From NCBI GenBank assembly GCA_964470345.1, contig CAYYBE010000021.1, positions 1 through 7,921 of the forward strand: a DNA stretch of 7,921 nucleotides, written 5' to 3'. The notes under the pieces were generated by a model that saw nothing but the letters and a program-made list of their open reading frames with translations, made no database searches and was not told the DNA's origin. Origin of the DNA: CAYYBE01 sp964470345 (lineage in GTDB: Bacteria > Babelota > Babeliae > Babelales > Babelaceae). Position numbers and translations under genes: made by a program. Shown here one piece after another: positions 4,900-7,921 of the stretch. The stretch's first letter is position 1; each line of letters starts with the position of its first letter.

Positions 4900-6222
4900 T
4901 TAATACGTCGTTGATTGCGTTGAGCAACAGCTTGATGCCGGGCGGATGATCTGATCTTCATTGACCACAGAGATTTTTGCACCCAGCGCACGCAGCTTTT
5001 CATCAAGGCCCGCATATCCGCGACGGAAATGATGAATTCCGGAAACAACCGTCTGCCCTTGTGCAACAAGGCCTGCTAGAACTAACGCTGCTGAAGCACG
5101 CAAATCAGGAGCAATCACCTGAGCACCATACAGATGTTCAACGCCTTTAACCGTAGCAATCAGCGGACCATCCGTGGTAATTTGCGCTCCCATCTTTTGC
5201 AACTCACGCACATGCACAAGCCGATTTTCAAAAACCGTCTCATAGATCACGCTTGTTCCACAGGCAATCGTCTGCGCTACCATCATAGGAGCCTGTAAGT
5301 CGGTAGGAAAGCCTGGATAGGGCATTGTTCGAAATGAGACAGCTTTCGGCATTGCCGTAGCACGCAACGTCACATCATTGCCTTCGATGGTGACGCTGTG
5401 CCCCATTTCTACCAGTTTTTCAAAAAAGACATCAAGATACTGGACCGGCGTACCCAGAACCGTTACTTCCCCTTGCGTTACCGCTGCCGCAAGTAATAGT
5501 GTTCCTGCTTCTAAGCGATCAGGAATAATAGCATGGGTGATCGGTCGCAACGAAGTAACGCCTTCAATAACAACCGTTCCGGGAACTTCGATTTTGATTG
5601 AAGCTCCCATCTTTTCTAGAATTTCGATAAGATTCAAAACTTCTGGCTCTATGGCTGCATTCAAAATCCTGGTAACACCGGGCGTCAAAACTGCCGCCAT
5701 CATAATGTTTTCAGTCGCGCCAACACTTGGATATTCTAACACGAATGTCTGGGCGGTAAGGCTTGTAGCCTGCGCACATAAAAATTCACCAGCCACTTCA
5801 ATACGTGCCCCCATTTTGGCAAAGGCCCGCAAATGAAAATCAATCGGACGCGCACCGAGCAAACAGCCACCGGGTAACGCTACTTGTACCCGTCCGAAGC
5901 GGGCAAGTAATGGTCCCATGACCAAGATAGAGGCTCGCATTTTACGCATAATCTCGGGCGAAATAGCCCGAGGTTCAACGTTAGTAGTGTCGATGGTCAA
6001 TTGCTTGGCATCAACATCAAACGCTACGCTAGCGCCCAAATCTTCCAGAATTTGGATCATTTGAAAGACATCAGATGACAGAGGAACGTTCGTTAGAACC
6101 GAAACCCCTGGAGCCAAAATTGTTGAGGTCATGCTCACCAAGACTGCATTTTTTGCGCCTTCAAGTGCAACAGTTCCCTTAAGAGCAGGTGAATGCTCAA
6201 CTAACAGACATTCGTTTGCCAT
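4900..6222 (-). CDS. murA: UDP-N-acetylglucosamine 1-carboxyvinyltransferase MurA
   Basis: A 440-residue EPSP-synthase-fold enzyme catalysing the first committed cytoplasmic step of peptidoglycan synthesis, the transfer of enolpyruvate from PEP to UDP-GlcNAc. Visible signatures are GAKNA (22-26, substrate Lys/Asn), PGGCLLGARPIDFH (117-130) with the catalytic Cys at 120, YPGFPTDLQAP (302-312) with the active-site Asp at 308, FENR (331-334) and HHFRRGY (397-403). Cys at 120 rather than Asp implies fosfomycin sensitivity by family knowledge. The ATG at 6222 has AAAGGA six bases upstream, and the earlier TTG-like extension adds nothing conserved. The protein is a little longer than usual and ends in an odd Cys/Ser/Thr-rich tail (429-440). 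It is the second gene of a brnQ-murA pair. Confidence 0.96.
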   Translation of the reverse strand: MANECLLVEHSPALKGTVALEGAKNAVLVSMTSTILAPGVSVLTNVPLSSDVFQMIQILEDLGASVAFDVDAKQLTIDTTNVEPRAISPEIMRKMRASILVMGPLLARFGRVQVALPGGCLLGARPIDFHLRAFAKMGARIEVAGEFLCAQATSLTAQTFVLEYPSVGATENIMMAAVLTPGVTRILNAAIEPEVLNLIEILEKMGASIKIEVPGTVVIEGVTSLRPITHAIIPDRLEAGTLLLAAAVTQGEVTVLGTPVQYLDVFFEKLVEMGHSVTIEGNDVTLRATAMPKAVSFRTMPYPGFPTDLQAPMMVAQTIACGTSVIYETVFENRLVHVRELQKMGAQITTDGPLIATVKGVEHLYGAQVIAPDLRASAALVLAGLVAQGQTVVSGIHHFRRGYAGLDEKLRALGAKISVVNEDQIIRPASSCCSTQSTTY

Positions 6223-6228
6223 TCCGAA

Positions 6229-6234
6229 TCCTTT
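6229..6234 (-). promoter_or_regulatory. murA ribosome site overlapping the brnQ stop
   Basis: The minus-strand AAAGGA overlaps the TAA stop of brnQ (6233-6235) and lies six bases before the murA ATG. Ribosomes finishing brnQ would therefore clear or occupy the murA site, which fits coupled translation. Confidence 0.7.
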
Positions 6235-7456
6235 ACCAGTAGCGCGCAAATTGTGTAATAAAAGCCACAATTAATGTTATGTAAAAAGGTGATTTTCCCA
6301 AATCAAAATTCCATGCTTTGTACATAATATTTGTAAACGCCAACACAATTAAGGCTGGATACAAAACACTGACGATTGGGTACAAGAAATTTTGAATTCC
6401 TTCAAAACCATAATTTGCAAAAAAGATCGCAACACAAAGCGTAGCGAGCAAACAGAATACATAACGAACAGGACCACGGTTCAAAAATGAGCAACAGGTT
6501 GATGCTTGCTGTGGCAACTCAGTATTTACATAATCGGCAAAAACGGCTGTCAATGCAATTGCTGTTGTTGAACAAGCAATAGCAATGGTTAAACTTGCCA
6601 AAATACCACCGCCTGCGCCAAGAACAATCGATGCCAAGATGCTCAACAGTTTTGTTCTTTCTGCAGTGATACATTGCTCAAGACCTGATTGACTTGCGGC
6701 AACATAGACAAAGCCTGCATACATGACACCCAGCATGAGCGAGCCGATCAGACCAGCTTTAATCAAAAGCGTTATAATCTCTTTTTTACTTCGGTTTTCT
6801 CCCTCTGGATTTTTTCGTAAATTATCCAGAAGAAGACCGGACAAGATAAGTACAGCAAGAAGATCCAGTGTGCCATAGCCTTCAGAAAATCCCTTTGCTA
6901 ATGTTTGCCACCATGGGTATGAGCAGGGAAGTACGGTTTGGGCAACAAAAATGCCCTTAATAATGACAAAAGAAAGCAGTATCGATTTTAAAGGTCCCAA
7001 AACAAAGCTCATCAAAGAGACGACGCCACTTTTGTACACCGTCGCCAAGAAAATAATCACCGCCATAACGAGCGTAAAATAAAAAAGTGATAATTGCGGA
7101 AAGATCCACTGCAAAGCACTGTGGGAAACGGTCATACAGCGAGGAATAATACAGAAGGGTCCCATAAGTGCTAAACAGATCGCTATAACAATCTCACCTG
7201 GTACTTTACCAATGCGATGAGCAAACTCTCGATAATTACCATCGTAGAGAGCCATCGCAACAATCCCGAGCATCGGAACTAAAACGGCAGTCAAAAAGAA
7301 GCCGACCATGGCATAGGTAGCCATAGAACCTAATTCACGACCTAAGCCAAGCGGTAATACAATATTTCCAGATCCAAATAACATTGCAAAAAGAGCAAAC
7401 GCTGTTGCAATAATGGGCGAAACAAACGAACGTTTACGTTTGGCGTTTTCTTCCAT
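6233..7456 (-). CDS. brnQ: Branched-chain amino acid:cation symporter, BrnQ/LIVCS family
   Basis: A 407-residue, very hydrophobic protein with about twelve predicted membrane helices, the usual size for the family. Signatures: LFGSGNIVLPLGLG (26-39) in the first helix, GPFCIIPRCMTVSH (99-112), GFSEGYGTLDLLA (189-201) and TTAIALTAVFADY (297-309), all at the expected places for LIVCS transporters. It should import leucine, isoleucine or valine across the inner membrane, driven by Na+ or H+. The ATG at 7456 has an AAGG element nine bases upstream and an extended -10 promoter about 70 bases upstream. Only ten bases separate it from murA, so both are likely on one transcript. There is no functional link to cell-wall synthesis beyond cotranscription. 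Confidence 0.92.
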   Translation of the reverse strand: MEENAKRKRSFVSPIIATAFALFAMLFGSGNIVLPLGLGRELGSMATYAMVGFFLTAVLVPMLGIVAMALYDGNYREFAHRIGKVPGEIVIAICLALMGPFCIIPRCMTVSHSALQWIFPQLSLFYFTLVMAVIIFLATVYKSGVVSLMSFVLGPLKSILLSFVIIKGIFVAQTVLPCSYPWWQTLAKGFSEGYGTLDLLAVLILSGLLLDNLRKNPEGENRSKKEIITLLIKAGLIGSLMLGVMYAGFVYVAASQSGLEQCITAERTKLLSILASIVLGAGGGILASLTIAIACSTTAIALTAVFADYVNTELPQQASTCCSFLNRGPVRYVFCLLATLCVAIFFANYGFEGIQNFLYPIVSVLYPALIVLAFTNIMYKAWNFDLGKSPFYITLIVAFITQFARYW

Positions 7457-7495
7457 GAGGAAAAACCTTTATATAAAAAATGTGTTGCCGCGTCA

Positions 7496-7515
7496 TGCTT
7501 TTCGCAAGAAAAGCA
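7496..7515 (-). other. Hairpin in the brnQ leader
   Basis: Arms tgcttttc (7496-7503) and gaaaagca (7508-7515) pair perfectly over eight bases around a 4-base loop. From the predicted brnQ start site near 7520, this hairpin would lie a few bases from the 5' end of the mRNA, where such structures often protect against decay. Read on the plus strand the loop is GCAA, a GNRA tetraloop. There is no T-run on either side, so it is not a standard terminator. Confidence 0.5.
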
Positions 7516-7526
7516 CTTGAAAATTA

Positions 7527-7535
7527 AGTATAACA
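7527..7535 (-). promoter_or_regulatory. Extended -10 promoter of brnQ-murA
   Basis: The minus strand reads TG, one base, then TATACT (7527-7532, with the TG at 7534-7535), a textbook extended -10 element. The -35 region is poor, as is common for this promoter class. Initiation near 7520 gives a leader of about 64 bases before the brnQ ATG. Confidence 0.55.
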
Positions 7536-7648
7536 GCCCTTTCTTTTACGGGAAGAGATTCACAGACAAGTTTTGTTTGCAAGAGACCTAATCTCTGGCA
7601 GACTATTCTAAGAAATATTCGATGTTCTCAGCTCTAAAGAGAGATCTC

Positions 7649-7921
7649 ATGATTACAAAAGATCTGGCAACGTTTACAAAACTTTGGGAAACTGAAGCGC
7701 GCAACCTCCCTTGGTTTACCCCCTGGAACTGCACCTTGGACTGGAACGAACCGTGGGCCCGCTGGTTTGTCGGCGGCACACTCAACGCCTGCTATGCATG
7801 CGTCGATGTGCATATGAATTCCGCGCGCAAAAATAAAACTGCAATTATTTGGGAAGACGAACAGGGCACCACACAAACATATACCTATGCACAACTGTTT
7901 GAGCGTATCAATACCTACGCC
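7649..7921 (+). CDS. acs: Acetyl-CoA synthetase, N-terminal part (cut by window edge)
   Basis: The first 91 residues of an AMP-forming acyl/acetyl-CoA synthetase. LPWFTPW (20-26), the hallmark WFVGGTLN (39-46), a DVH segment (53-55), KTAIIWEDEQG (63-73) and YTYAQL (78-83) match the N-terminal ACAS domain and the start of the AMP-binding domain. The ATP, AMP and CoA sites lie off the window. The enzyme activates acetate to acetyl-CoA in the cytoplasm. The start is uncertain: the ATG at 7649 has a weak GAGAG ribosome site inside a GAGATCTC palindrome, while an in-frame ATG at 7622 would add nine residues that also resemble family N-termini. A TATTCT at 7604-7609 could be the -10. It is divergent from brnQ. 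Confidence 0.88.
   Translation, partial: MITKDLATFTKLWETEARNLPWFTPWNCTLDWNEPWARWFVGGTLNACYACVDVHMNSARKNKTAIIWEDEQGTTQTYTYAQLFERINTYA

Noticed and set aside
5378..5836. Open frame of 152 codons on the plus strand inside murA
   Set aside because: It lies wholly antisense to a murA sequence with every catalytic motif intact, and no start signal is seen.
7634..7894. Minus-strand open frames opposite the acs start
   Set aside because: Antisense to clear acetyl-CoA synthetase signatures (WFVGGTLN and neighbours).

Overview
The window is a compact, mostly single-copy bacterial chromosome segment of moderate base composition. It carries two tRNA genes, nine protein genes that I call (one cut by the right edge) and very short intergenic gaps. 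A peptidoglycan enzyme (MurA), ATP synthase gamma, tRNA-modification TsaE and several short proteins with Sec-type signal peptides point to a Gram-negative-type bacterium. The many small exported Cys-containing proteins of no recognisable family, the stand-alone atpG and the amino-acid importer would fit a host-associated lineage such as Dependentiae (TM6). That assignment is an inference and is weak.

Left part (1-580, minus strand): a tRNA-Tyr(GTA)/tRNA-Gly(TCC) unit is driven by a near-consensus promoter just downstream of a small exported-protein gene. The Tyr-Gly order is the classic one found ahead of tRNA-Thr and tuf, so a tuf cluster may lie just off the left edge.

Exported-protein cluster (281-2752): a 96-residue signal-peptide protein on the minus strand is divergent from an M48-type metalloprotease of 362 residues with all expected zinc-site motifs. 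A clear intrinsic terminator follows, then two small Cys-rich exported proteins (114 and 119 residues) in one transcription unit.

Housekeeping part (2766-4899): yacP-like NYN nuclease and tsaE overlap by four bases on the minus strand. They are divergent from a solitary atpG. Past the atpG stop codon lies a GC-rich patch with two hairpins, and then, in the same reading frame, a second diverged copy of the last codons of atpG including the stop. This is the most unusual structure in the window.

Right part (4900-7921): brnQ and murA form a tight minus-strand pair, with the murA ribosome site lying across the brnQ stop codon. An acetyl-CoA synthetase gene (acs) starts divergently and runs off the right edge. 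I see no CRISPR array, transposase, integrase or phage gene.
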